From Acidobacteriota bacterium (GTDB lineage Bacteria; Acidobacteriota; Terriglobia; 20CM-2-55-15), in contig JAHFTY010000003.1 in assembly GCA_023265365.1 (NCBI GenBank), positions 15,984 through 53,936 on the forward strand: DNA of 37,953 nt, read 5' to 3'. Made by a program: the position numbers and the translations under genes. The notes under the pieces were generated by a model that saw nothing but the letters and a program-made list of their open reading frames with translations, had not been told where the DNA came from and made no database searches. This document shows positions 1-8,382 of the stretch, one piece after another (the first letter of the stretch is position 1; every line of letters starts with the position of its first letter).

Positions 1-1
1 C

Positions 2-1747
2 CTATTTCAGAGTGAGGCCGATCGCCCTTCCGGTTTGAGCCAAGAATCTCAACGATCCATTGGGAATGGGTCCGGCAGATCCACTGAAAAGGACGAATTG
101 AGTGGAATAGCCTCCACCATCGGCAAAATGGGAAAACAGAAGCTCCGACGTGACGGTGGCCGTCTCGTCGACAGGCGGTGTCGTGGTTATCAAAAAGTCG
201 CCGCGCTCGTTGTAGCGTCCGCGAAGGCCGGCAACGAAGACGTTTGCTCCCGAAATCCGCAGCACCCCTTGAAACGGGGTTGGGAGCGTGCGGAATCCTT
301 CGATCTGGTTCAGGAACATGGCGACTTGTTCCGACCCCGGAACCGTTGCTTTCCCGGTCAGTCCGGTGGATTTCCCATCGAGTGTGGTGAGTTCGAGGCT
401 GATGGTGACGTCAGTCGTTGACGGGTTGCCGATCGCGAAGCCGGTTTGAATCGCACCGGCGGCCGAGACGTTGAAATCTCCCGCCGTTTCCACATAAAGA
501 CGTGATGCGCTTGTGTATGGCAGGGCGGCAACACCCGCCTCCGAAACGGTGACGCCGTTCGCATGATAGGAAAACAGGAGAAGTCCGGAAGGCGTGACGG
601 ATCCGGTGGCGGGAAAAACCCGTACCCATCCGGTTCGGATGAGGGCGTCGGTGCTCGACGTTTCAAGTTTGAAGGAACCGCGTGGCGGGATCGAGTAGTT
701 GAACGGGGCCGGCACGCCGAGCGTCAGAAACTGAATGCTCCCGCTGATCGTGGTATCCGCAGGGTTGATAAGCACCAGCTGCGTTTTCCATCCACCGCCG
801 TCAGCAAAGTGGGGGAACGAAACCGAGACCGGCGGCGTCTGATCGATTGCAGTGACAGGCAGCGTGGTGATGAGGAATTCGGATCGCTCATTGGTAATAC
901 CGCGCAAAGCGACAACCCCGATCGGAACGAGTGAAGTGAACGTGAACGTCCGCAAGGTGTCGAGCCTGGGCCGGAATGATTCGTTGGTAAAGAAAGGAAG
1001 CTGATCGAGAAACGCGGCGACCTGGGTGTTTGCGGCGATTTCCACGGCGCCGGCAAGCTGGTTGACGCCGTTTACGTCAGTAAAATAAAAGGACACTCTC
1101 GCGGGCTGCGGGTTGCTGTTGGCGATCGCCACGCCCGTGTTCACGCTGTCCCTGATCTCCACGTAGATTCGTCCGAAGCGCATCGGAGCCGAGGCTGCAA
1201 CGGCTGCCTCCGACACCAACACGCCTCCCTGGCGAAATCCAAAAATGGCCATACCGGTGGGACTCGTGCTGCCGGCGGCCGGAATCACTCGCGCGTAGCC
1301 AACCCGGGTTGCCTCGGCGCCATAACTCGTGAGGGACATGCCGCCGCGATCGGCGATCCGGTAAGGGATGGCCGCCGGGGAAGCTGCCGGCTGCGATTCG
1401 GGACCGGGAGGAGAGAGCCGGCGGATCCGGTTATTCCCGGAATCCACGACATACAGGTTGTTCCCGTCTCCCCATATTCCCGTCGGCGAATTGAGTAGCG
1501 CGGTAGATCCGTTTCCGTCCACGTTGCCTTGATACGATCCCGCTATTGTCGAAACGATGCCCTTCTGAAGATCGATCTTTCGAATGGCATGATTGCCCGT
1601 ATCTGCAACGAAGAGCGTTGAGCCGTCGCCCCAGATACCTCTCGGATTCGTGAATCGCGCCGTCAACATCGGCCCGTCGACTTTGCCGGCATCGAGGACG
1701 TTTCCGGCGATTGTGGTGACTAAACCCGTCGCAATCGAAATTTTTTT
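2..1747 (-). CDS. C-terminal part of frameshifted NHL-repeat surface protein (duplicated surface domain)
   Basis: This frame continues the protein encoded at 1720-3681 after an A7 run and ends at a TAG at 2-4. Its first about 95 residues hold the end of the tenth and the eleventh and twelfth NHL repeats (pattern GIWGDG..LYVVDSGNNRIRR). The rest is two copies of an about 215-residue module with shared landmarks: an RV.PA.GS..P.G start, VSEA.VAA, TG.AI.NP, FL.Q, LRG..NER..FLITT.P and HFADGGG(W/Y).TQ. There is no signal peptide or ribosome site of its own; the nearest ATG (1795) lies inside the upstream gene and yields only out-of-frame residues before the homology begins. I therefore read it as the 3' half of one gene. 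A paralogue with the same C-terminus lies at 33263-34900. Cell-surface location is inferred from the signal peptide of the 5' half. Whether it is made depends on the frame change. Confidence 0.72.
   Translation of the reverse strand, partial: KKISIATGLVTTIAGNVLDAGKVDGPMLTARFTNPRGIWGDGSTLFVADTGNHAIRKIDLQKGIVSTIAGSYQGNVDGNGSTALLNSPTGIWGDGNNLYVVDSGNNRIRRLSPPGPESQPAASPAAIPYRIADRGGMSLTSYGAEATRVGYARVIPAAGSTSPTGMAIFGFRQGGVLVSEAAVAASAPMRFGRIYVEIRDSVNTGVAIANSNPQPARVSFYFTDVNGVNQLAGAVEIAANTQVAAFLDQLPFFTNESFRPRLDTLRTFTFTSLVPIGVVALRGITNERSEFLITTLPVTAIDQTPPVSVSFPHFADGGGWKTQLVLINPADTTISGSIQFLTLGVPAPFNYSIPPRGSFKLETSSTDALIRTGWVRVFPATGSVTPSGLLLFSYHANGVTVSEAGVAALPYTSASRLYVETAGDFNVSAAGAIQTGFAIGNPSTTDVTISLELTTLDGKSTGLTGKATVPGSEQVAMFLNQIEGFRTLPTPFQGVLRISGANVFVAGLRGRYNERGDFLITTTPPVDETATVTSELLFSHFADGGGYSTQFVLFSGSAGPIPNGSLRFLAQTGRAIGLTLK
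1708..1747 (-). promoter_or_regulatory. In-phase A_AAA_AAA slippery heptamer with downstream stem-loop
   Basis: On the minus strand the frame reads CGA AAA AAA TTT, so the A7 run (plus-strand T7 at 1741-1747) sits exactly in the X_XXY_YYZ phase of a -1 slippery heptamer. A -1 slip gives the next codon ATT and continues ISIATGLVTTIAG, the expected NHL repeat. Three bases later the arms CGATTG (1732-1737) and CAATCG (1708-1713) can pair, with an inner GGT/ACC pairing, and the zero-frame stop TAG (1720-1722) lies in the loop region. The spacing is shorter than the usual 5-9 bases and the stem is modest. A transcriptional slip on A7, a real inactivating indel, or an assembly error in the homopolymer would look the same. 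Confidence 0.4.
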
Positions 1748-3681
1748 CGAATAGCGTTTGCGTCCAGTACATAAAGGTTGACGAAGTCGCCCCAAATGCC
1801 TGCCGGCGCGAAGAACCTTGCGTTCGCTCCGATCCCATCGACGACACCCTGCTCACGGCTGCCGGCGAACTGCAGAATCACACCATTCGCTGAAGCGATC
1901 ACCCGCAGTTTACGGATGGAGTAGTTCAGCGCGTCGACGACATAGAGGCTGGAGCCGTCTCCCCAGACGGAGTAGGGAACGTTGTATCCCCGCTCGAACT
2001 GGCCGTAGTCGGTCGAAGAGATTCCGGAAAAATGGGCATGCGTCCCCGTTTCCAGAATGACCCTGCGGATGGAGTTGTAGAACATATCGGCATAAAAGAC
2101 CTGCGTGCCGTCAGCCCACACTCCGGCCGGACGGCCCACGAACAAATTGTCGAACTGGGGATTCGGGGTGATTGTGGTGACGAACGAATCGGCGATCTGC
2201 ATTCGGCGCACCTTTGCATTCAGTTCGTCGCCGACGTAGACATTCACACCGTCGCCGCTGATGCCGGCCGGCGCATTGAACTGGACGCCGGTTCCCGTTC
2301 CGTCAATGTCACCGGCCTGCGTGGCGCGCCCCGTGACGGTGGCCATGGATACGACAGGGTTCACGTGAATCTGACGGATGTCGTGGTTGGCAGACTCCGT
2401 AACGTAGAGATCCTCGCCGATGCCGGTGAGCGCGAGCGGACTGATCAACCGAAGCGGTGTGGGGACACCGTCGGGGGCACCCGGTGCAACAAGGAGCTCA
2501 GAAACGGTCGTCACTTTGCCGGTCGAAGTGGAAATCCGTCGTATCCGGTCATTGCCGCTGTCGGCGACGAACAGGTCCGTTCCGCTTCCCCAGATTCCTC
2601 CTGGAAAGCGAAAGCGCGCCACGTTCCCCTCACCGTCCCTGAAACCGGGAGCCTCATCCGATCCTGCAAAATTGGAAATCTCGCCCGTCGCGAGGGTCAT
2701 TCGGCGGATGGTGGACCTGCCGCTGTCCGCGATCCACAGGTTGGCGCCGTCCCCCCAAAGTCCAATCGGAAAGGCTGGTATCCGCGAACCGGAAATCGTT
2801 GCGCCGAACGCGTCGGTGCCGGAGATGCTCCCGAGATCGCCGACAGTAGTGACTTCATCAGTCGAGAGAACAATCTTGCGTATGGACCTTGTGGATGACG
2901 AGAAGTAGTGGTCGGCGACGTACAGGTTGCCTTTCCCATCACCCCAGATTCCCGTGGGTCCGGCGAACGTCGTGTTCGGGACTATCGTCGTCACGGTGCC
3001 GGTGGATAACTCCACTCTGCGGATTGCCCGGTTGACCGTGTCGGTCATATACAGATTGGCGCCGTCGCCCCATAATCCCGTCGGGCGAGAGAAAGCCGCA
3101 GCGGATCCAACGCCGTCACTTTTGCCGAATCGGCCGGCAACCCCGGCAACCGTCGTCGTTTGTTTTGTGCTCAACGTAATGCGCCGGAGGATGCCGTTAC
3201 CGATGTCCGCGACATAGGCGTAGGTTCCGTCAGTCCAGATTCCAGCCGGTGTGGCAAATCGGGCGAACTCCGGCGAGCCATCCGCGGATCCCGGACCGCT
3301 ATCGACACCGGTCAGGCTGGTGACACGGAACTCCGCGGCATTTCCCAGCGTGCCGCCCGTGACAGTGAAAACATGGCTGCTGGCTGTCGTCCCGGCCGGA
3401 GTGGTGACTCTCACGTTGTAACGTCCCGGGGCGGCACTCAGCACCGCCGTTACCTGTGCAATCGTGGTCGACGTGACGTGCACCGATATTGGAAAGATGC
3501 CTGAGCCGCTGAAAGCCACGGTGGTGGTGCCTTTGACGAAGTTACTTCCGGTCAGATTCACGACTATCGTTGAACCCTGCACGCCGTCCGTCGGATAAAT
3601 GTGACTGAGGTCAGGAGCACTTTGACCCGCTAACGCCAAAGGAAGACAAAGAACGACCATGGGGATGAGGAGCGTTTTCAT
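1720..3681 (-). CDS. Secreted IPT/TIG plus NHL-repeat beta-propeller protein (5' part)
   Basis: The chosen start (ATG at 3681) gives a clean signal peptide, MKTLLIPMVVLCLPLALAGQ; an ATG 60 bases upstream would add a non-hydrophobic extension. Residues about 25-110 look like an IPT/TIG immunoglobulin-like domain (DGVQGSTIVVNLTGSNF...). NHL repeats of the form G(I/L)WGDG.NLYV.D..N..IRR..L.TG.VTT then run to the end. With the repeats encoded in the following frame I count twelve, enough for two six-bladed propellers. The frame closes after IRKKFRLRRV, in mid-repeat, while the next frame continues the repeat at once, so this is half of a 1226-residue protein if joined by a -1 shift. NHL propellers usually bind partner molecules; the ligand is unknown. 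It lies 327 bp downstream of the MtrB-like gene with a palindromic repeat between. No good Shine-Dalgarno site is visible. Confidence 0.78.
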   Translation of the reverse strand: MKTLLIPMVVLCLPLALAGQSAPDLSHIYPTDGVQGSTIVVNLTGSNFVKGTTTVAFSGSGIFPISVHVTSTTIAQVTAVLSAAPGRYNVRVTTPAGTTASSHVFTVTGGTLGNAAEFRVTSLTGVDSGPGSADGSPEFARFATPAGIWTDGTYAYVADIGNGILRRITLSTKQTTTVAGVAGRFGKSDGVGSAAAFSRPTGLWGDGANLYMTDTVNRAIRRVELSTGTVTTIVPNTTFAGPTGIWGDGKGNLYVADHYFSSSTRSIRKIVLSTDEVTTVGDLGSISGTDAFGATISGSRIPAFPIGLWGDGANLWIADSGRSTIRRMTLATGEISNFAGSDEAPGFRDGEGNVARFRFPGGIWGSGTDLFVADSGNDRIRRISTSTGKVTTVSELLVAPGAPDGVPTPLRLISPLALTGIGEDLYVTESANHDIRQIHVNPVVSMATVTGRATQAGDIDGTGTGVQFNAPAGISGDGVNVYVGDELNAKVRRMQIADSFVTTITPNPQFDNLFVGRPAGVWADGTQVFYADMFYNSIRRVILETGTHAHFSGISSTDYGQFERGYNVPYSVWGDGSSLYVVDALNYSIRKLRVIASANGVILQFAGSREQGVVDGIGANARFFAPAGIWGDFVNLYVLDANAIRKKFRLRRV

Positions 3682-3794
3682 AATCCGCGCGAAGAATGTA
3701 TCGCACTGTGGCCAGGCAGAGGAACTCCTCGATGCCGGCAAAGCAGATTCATGGACACGTCAGGCGATCGGAACCCGCATGGAACATTGGCTAT

Positions 3795-3950
3795 GGCGGC
3801 GAGCCGCGAGGCGGCGGGACGGTTTCTTCAACAAAACCATTTTTTGAACAGCACCACCCCGGCGCTTCGCGCCACCCCTCCTCGTCGAGGAGGGGAAACC
3901 CGTAGAAAGTTTCCCGCCTTGGCCAAGGCGGGGAAGTTTTTCGTCCTGCG
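3795..3950 (-). repeat. Composite palindromic repeat, copy A
   Basis: This copy fills much of the 327-bp gap between the MtrB-like stop (4009) and the NHL start (3681). On the minus strand it carries the palindrome CCCCTCCTCG-A-CGAGGAGGGG, then GGCGCGAAGCGCC and GGGGTGGTGCTGTTCA, an AT-rich spacer, and a decayed second module (GCCGCCTCGCGGC). An extra Ccc-GCCTTGG/CCAAGGCGGG palindrome lies at about 3911-3933 on the mtrB side. The strong hairpins could end or stabilise the mtrB transcript. Three more copies lie at 28.9, 31.85 and 34.95 kb. It encodes no plausible protein and I see no flanking target duplication. Confidence 0.85.
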
Positions 3951-4008
3951 ACTTTTTGTGTGAAGCCGCCGGGGGAGGGACTCCAACTCCGGCTCCCGGG
4001 TCTTCACA

Positions 4009-6696
4009 TCAGAAACGGTACTCCACCGTAACAATGATGATGTGAGATCGGTACGACGGTTGATCCGCGCCCAGGAACAGGTATCGGGCCGCTGCCGTGT
4101 CGCCGACCACGAAGCCCGGATAAACCGAACTCGGCGATTTCACGGTCAGGTTTGAACCCACATTCACGCACGGCGCACTGACTACCACGGCGCCTGCGCC
4201 AATGCACCCCATGTAGGGGTTCATGGGTGAAGTCTGATAGTCGAGATTGTCGAACTGCTGGAACCGGTACTCGAATTTCGGCATCACATTCGGGGTCAGT
4301 TTGAATTTGAAGACCGTCGCCAGTTCGTGGATGCGTGTGACCGTCTGCGGATAGTCCTCCGGTATGCTGGTGCCGGTGAGGGAAAACCGGTTTGGGCCTG
4401 CGGTAATGTTCGAATCGCCAAGGGCTCGCGAGAAGACGTTTCCTTTGCCCGCAGCCAGGGAGTAATAAGGTGAAAACCAAAACGCCTTGCCCACCGAAAA
4501 ATCCATGCCGGCCGCATAGGTATCGAAGACATCGTGGGTTGTGCTTTCCCAGTCGTTGTTTGCCGAGTCGCATCCGCTGCAGGTCAGGATGGTGTCCGTC
4601 CCCGACGTGGGGGTGCGATTTCGGGAAATCATCCGTTTGTAATAGTTCTCGCGGGTGTACTCCACAAATGTTGAAACCGAAGGTGAGACCGAGAACGTTG
4701 TGCCGGCGGTGTAGATCCAAGACAGGTCATTTATCGCTCCATACAGATAGTAAGGACTCGTGACGCCAGCGATGAAGTTCAGCGGGGTTGAGCTATTGCT
4801 TCGGCCCTTCTGGTTGTAGTTGCCTTGAATGGTCTGGAAGGTTCCCGAGAAAGTGAACTGCCCAAGGTTGTATTCAACCAACACATCACCGCGATCGAGA
4901 ATGCGTGCCGCCTCGTCAAACCGCCGGTGGCAGCGCTGCTCTTCCGTGAAGACAACGCTGGTGGAACTGCATTCGATTTCAGCACCGGTCACGGGGTTGG
5001 TCGCCGCTTCATCCTGATACTCGTGCGGCCTCCGGTCCTGGTGGCGGCCGGCGATGCGCAAAAGCAGGTCGTGCGATGGACTGAAATCCACGGTGCCGAA
5101 GAAACTGTTTTCAAGCGAGCGGGCGACATCGCGGTGAGACCGGTTGAACCAATCCGCTTCCCAGCCGAGTTTTATTGAACTGCGCCGGGTGAAATAGTAG
5201 TTGGTGCTCAATTCAATCGTCCTGCGCTGGAAACCGGGATTACTGCGGCCGACCGTTTCGGCCACCGCCGGCGCTGCCTGGCCGGTCGCTGTGGCATTTG
5301 CGCCAATCACGTCGCCTTGGATCGGGGTCAGTTCAAAAGTGGCGGTGTGGTTGTTGTAATCGTAATGGCGATACTTTGCCTGCAGCCTGAGATTCTTGGT
5401 CAGCTTGCTGACCGCGGTCCAGTTCATGGCAAGCGTTTGCTTTTCGCCCTTCAGACTCGAGGCCGGAAGAGGCGCCAGCCCGGTGATCGCCGTGTTTACG
5501 GTGTATGGAAGGAAAGGATCATTCTGCCGAAGCCACCCGTTCGCCGCTGAGCCCATGATCCGCACGTGTTTGCCGGCATCGAATGCTCCCGCGAACGTGG
5601 CGTAATGCGCATTGTTACTGGGGTAAAGTGCCATCCGGCCATGTGCCGGCACAGACGAGATCGCGCAATTCAAGGCCGAGCCGCTCGGCGTACAGCCGCT
5701 GCCTGGGGGAATGATCTGGACCGGAAGATCGGCCGTGGCGAACGGCGCGTCGAACAACAGTGAATCGATGTTGGCCTTGAAGAACGATCCGTTGTAGCCC
5801 AGTTGCAGAGCCCAGGTGTTTTTCCCGTACTCCGTCATTGCACGAACCGTTTTGCTGATGTAGTCGATGGGCTCGGGCAACTCGGCGCCACTCCCCGGGC
5901 TCTGACGGTTGGCCGTTGTCCCGGGCTGCGAACTGCCCGAAGCGCTTGGACTGGTATTCAGGATCGCGCCGATGGGCCGCGTGCCTTTCTGGTATTCCCG
6001 CCTGAAAGAGAGCGCCAGGTTCCAGTTCGGCGTCAGGTTGGAACTGAAAGCTCCCATGCCGGCCCGCCGCTGCAGTTGTGGAATGAAGGACCGCTGATTG
6101 GCCGCCAGCTGCCCCGCCACAAAGCTCGGCAGGCTGTTGTTGATCTGCGCCGCCGTTCCCGTGGACGCCGCCGCCTGAAAAGCCTGGCGGATGCTCAAGG
6201 GCAGCGTGTACACGCCGGGCGCCGTCTCGCTGTACAGCGAGCGCGACGTATTCGTAAAGGTATGCGGAATCTCATCGTATCGAAACTGCAGCTTGAATCG
6301 GCCATAACGCCCGAAATTGGCCAGGTGGCTCTGATTATTGTAGAAGCTGCTCTGGGTCATGTAATCCAGGTAGTTTTTCGTGCCGAATAACCCATCGAGA
6401 TTGATGCGGGCGTTGCGAACGTAGAAATTCTTCCGGATGTCGCTGTATTCGTTGAACTTTGAGGTGATAAGGTCGGGCCTGAATGGGAGATCGGAACGAC
6501 CATACACGTCTCCCCAGAAACTCCGGAAACCGAACTCAATTGGACCGCGCTCCGCATCGGAAAGCGCGGCTTCCGGCGCAGGCTCCTCCTTCGGTTTTTG
6601 ATTGCCGTTCCCGTTGGTTTCCTGCGCTGCGGTGACACGAACAAGCAGGAACACGCTGACGATCCACAGTGCGATCAACTTTGTCGTGTGTCTCAT
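4009..6696 (-). CDS. MtrB/PioB-family outer-membrane beta-barrel (decaheme-cytochrome partner)
   Basis: The product is 895 residues with a signal peptide (about residues 1-24, ending RVTAAQET), many alternating amphipathic strands rich in aromatic residues, and a terminal phenylalanine (VTVEYRF), the usual end of an outer-membrane barrel. Family members (MtrB, PioB, DmsF) form a porin that sheathes a decaheme cytochrome so that electrons cross the outer membrane. The DmsE/MtrA-like cytochrome gene ends 15 bp upstream, and a strong AGGAGGAAG ribosome site sits in that gap, so the two are co-translated. A CSGC pair occurs in the C-terminal third; the N-terminal CXXC known from Shewanella MtrB is not seen. 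No surface-exposed MtrC-like cytochrome is encoded in the window. The electron donor or acceptor cannot be told from sequence. Family assignment is strong, the direction of electron flow unknown. Confidence 0.85.
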   Translation of the reverse strand: MRHTTKLIALWIVSVFLLVRVTAAQETNGNGNQKPKEEPAPEAALSDAERGPIEFGFRSFWGDVYGRSDLPFRPDLITSKFNEYSDIRKNFYVRNARINLDGLFGTKNYLDYMTQSSFYNNQSHLANFGRYGRFKLQFRYDEIPHTFTNTSRSLYSETAPGVYTLPLSIRQAFQAAASTGTAAQINNSLPSFVAGQLAANQRSFIPQLQRRAGMGAFSSNLTPNWNLALSFRREYQKGTRPIGAILNTSPSASGSSQPGTTANRQSPGSGAELPEPIDYISKTVRAMTEYGKNTWALQLGYNGSFFKANIDSLLFDAPFATADLPVQIIPPGSGCTPSGSALNCAISSVPAHGRMALYPSNNAHYATFAGAFDAGKHVRIMGSAANGWLRQNDPFLPYTVNTAITGLAPLPASSLKGEKQTLAMNWTAVSKLTKNLRLQAKYRHYDYNNHTATFELTPIQGDVIGANATATGQAAPAVAETVGRSNPGFQRRTIELSTNYYFTRRSSIKLGWEADWFNRSHRDVARSLENSFFGTVDFSPSHDLLLRIAGRHQDRRPHEYQDEAATNPVTGAEIECSSTSVVFTEEQRCHRRFDEAARILDRGDVLVEYNLGQFTFSGTFQTIQGNYNQKGRSNSSTPLNFIAGVTSPYYLYGAINDLSWIYTAGTTFSVSPSVSTFVEYTRENYYKRMISRNRTPTSGTDTILTCSGCDSANNDWESTTHDVFDTYAAGMDFSVGKAFWFSPYYSLAAGKGNVFSRALGDSNITAGPNRFSLTGTSIPEDYPQTVTRIHELATVFKFKLTPNVMPKFEYRFQQFDNLDYQTSPMNPYMGCIGAGAVVVSAPCVNVGSNLTVKSPSSVYPGFVVGDTAAARYLFLGADQPSYRSHIIIVTVEYRF

Positions 6697-6711
6697 GGCT
6701 GTTTCTTCCTC

Positions 6712-7707
6712 CTAGCGCAGGAACATTTGTCCGGACGGGTGGTTCGACCCGTGAATCCTGGAGTGACAGTTGGCGCACCCCCGGTTGAAATCCCGTACCG
6801 CATTCAGCAGTGTGGGAACCGTGGGGTGGCGGCTCGTGACGTGACACGAGTCGCATACACGCGGCATTCGGACTTTGAGCAACTGCGGATTGTTGGTGCC
6901 ATGCGGTTCATGGCAGTTCGCGCAATTCTCCATGACGGGCGGGTGTTCCCACAGGAAAGGTCCTCGACGCTCCGTGTGACAGCTCAGACAATTCTCCGTT
7001 GTCGTCGCGTGGATCAGTTGCTTTGGATTGGGACTGCCGTGAGGGTTGTGGCAACTGGTACAAGTCACCTTGCCCTCGCGATAGGGCATATGAGACGAAC
7101 GCTGGAGTTGCGCACGCCGCATCTGATGGCACTGCAAACAAAGCTCAGGCTGCTGCAGTTTTGTGCCGCGGACGTCGGTCAACGGTGCGTTGAACCGCGT
7201 GTCGGATGAAAGTTTTCTGGCTTGAGCCTCATGCCCGACGTGGCAATCCGCGCAGGCGATGTTCCGCGTTTCATGCGGGCTTCCCCGCCAGAACAGCCGG
7301 TTGCCGCGTTCATGGCAAGACAGGCAGGCGCGGTCTTTCTCCTCGACCGTGTTTTTGGAATCCCTGGTGAACCGGACCGGAATAGTATCCTTGCCGCCGC
7401 CGGCATCGATATGGGCTTTTCCCGGGCCGTGGCAAGCCTCGCATCCAAGCTTTTCCTTGTCGTTCTTCGGATGCGCGAACGCCTTGCCCATGACGGTTTT
7501 CTGAAAATGCTTGCTCTGATCCGAATGACACGCGATACAGGCGTCGCTGCCGGCGTACTCATCGGCCGTGCCGGCCGAGAGCGTTTCCACGGGTCTGCTC
7601 TCGGAATAACCGGAAACGGGTGTCGAAATCACGGTGACCAGAGCGACAGCAACGAAGCTCACGAGACCGAACGAATGCCTGGCTCTTGAAGATATTTCAA
7701 TTTTCAT
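6712..7707 (-). CDS. Decaheme c-type cytochrome, DmsE/MtrA family
   Basis: The 331-residue product has an N-terminal hydrophobic export segment (about residues 12-33) and ten CXXCH heme-binding motifs at about residues 57, 89, 128, 152, 190, 216, 240, 262, 285 and 311. Ten hemes in a chain of this length, followed directly by an MtrB/PioB barrel gene, match the periplasmic MtrA/DmsE/PioA type, which threads the barrel and carries electrons between periplasm and cell surface. An AAGGCGG ribosome site lies about ten bases before the ATG. The gene is first in the operon; its promoter must lie in the 675-bp region upstream, where I could not pick a convincing one. It could serve metal respiration, extracellular electron transfer or DMSO-type respiration; no terminal reductase is present to decide. 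Confidence 0.9.
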   Translation of the reverse strand: MKIEISSRARHSFGLVSFVAVALVTVISTPVSGYSESRPVETLSAGTADEYAGSDACIACHSDQSKHFQKTVMGKAFAHPKNDKEKLGCEACHGPGKAHIDAGGGKDTIPVRFTRDSKNTVEEKDRACLSCHERGNRLFWRGSPHETRNIACADCHVGHEAQARKLSSDTRFNAPLTDVRGTKLQQPELCLQCHQMRRAQLQRSSHMPYREGKVTCTSCHNPHGSPNPKQLIHATTTENCLSCHTERRGPFLWEHPPVMENCANCHEPHGTNNPQLLKVRMPRVCDSCHVTSRHPTVPTLLNAVRDFNRGCANCHSRIHGSNHPSGQMFLR

Positions 7708-8382
7708 GACGATGCCGCCTTATGACGAAGGTGTTACCAATTTGAACGGATTCCCGGTTTGAATCGTGAGATGACCGGCACGGCGAAATCGTGCCATTTT
7801 GTCCCTCGCACCCCGGGTTTCTGTGGTCCGAGCGTTGACACAGTGTCTGAACATCATGGGCAGAGCGGGCACGGGACCGCCAAAATCGGCGTTTCTGAGA
7901 CCGGCGATCAATCGAGTATCCAACGGAACAACTCACCAAAATAGAGTTAAGTTCTTGTCTGACTACGGATTCACTCGAATGCCGATTCGGATTCTCCACG
8001 GTCCTTGCCTCGCTCTCTGGCAACATGCGGGTCAGTGGCACTTGAGATTCCAGACGCTCCGATGGTTGCTGCATGAACAAGATGGAATGGACGACGCTGG
8101 CCATGACCCTTGCCGGGTTTGTATAAATTGTCGCAAAACGAATGAATTCGACGCGTTGGTTGCGAAACTGTCCAAATTACGATTTTGGTTCTTCGGAAAG
8201 GCATGATGGTCCTGGATGCCGGCGATGTGGCAGTGGAGTTTTGACGCAAAACCAGCCTCGCCGGGCGATGACGCTTTCGGAAGCTGTCGCTGCAGATCTA
8301 TAGTGTCAGCGGTAGCCCCCGTGCTTCGGCGAAGCGGTGAGTTCGACCATATTCTAGCGACGCCCTGAACGACGGAGATTGA
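7708..8382. other. 675-bp non-coding region between divergent genes
   Basis: The region separates the minus-strand decaheme cytochrome from the plus-strand potassium channel. Several short open frames cross it, but none has a ribosome site, export signal or recognisable motif. It is more AT-rich in places (7925-7955) than its neighbours. An inverted repeat GGCACG-N7-CGTGCC lies near 7778-7796, about 75 bp upstream of the cytochrome start, where an operator could be. A short GCTTC-GGC-GAAGC hairpin lies near 8318-8330. It could hold an unrecognised small RNA or a decayed gene; I cannot support either. Confidence 0.45.
8276..8304 (+). promoter_or_regulatory. Weak sigma70-type promoter candidate for the potassium channel
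   Basis: TTCGGA (8276-8281) and TATAGT (8299-8304) are separated by 17 bp. The -10 hexamer is good, the -35 poor (three of six matches). Start codon 8383 would follow a leader of about 70 bases containing a GGAG ribosome site eight bases before the ATG. Confidence 0.28.

Noticed and set aside
3795-3950. CRISPR or tRNA-like structure in the palindromic repeats
   Set aside because: The palindromes are scattered single or paired copies without regular spacers, and no cloverleaf can be formed.
7776-7800. Sigma54 promoter for the decaheme cytochrome (TGGCACG on the minus strand)
   Set aside because: The required GC-containing second element (TTGC) is missing at the correct spacing.
7799-8206. 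A 135-codon plus-strand frame in the gap before the potassium channel, with a CRVCINC cysteine cluster
   Set aside because: No ribosome site, no domain pattern, and overlapping frames on the other strand are equally open.
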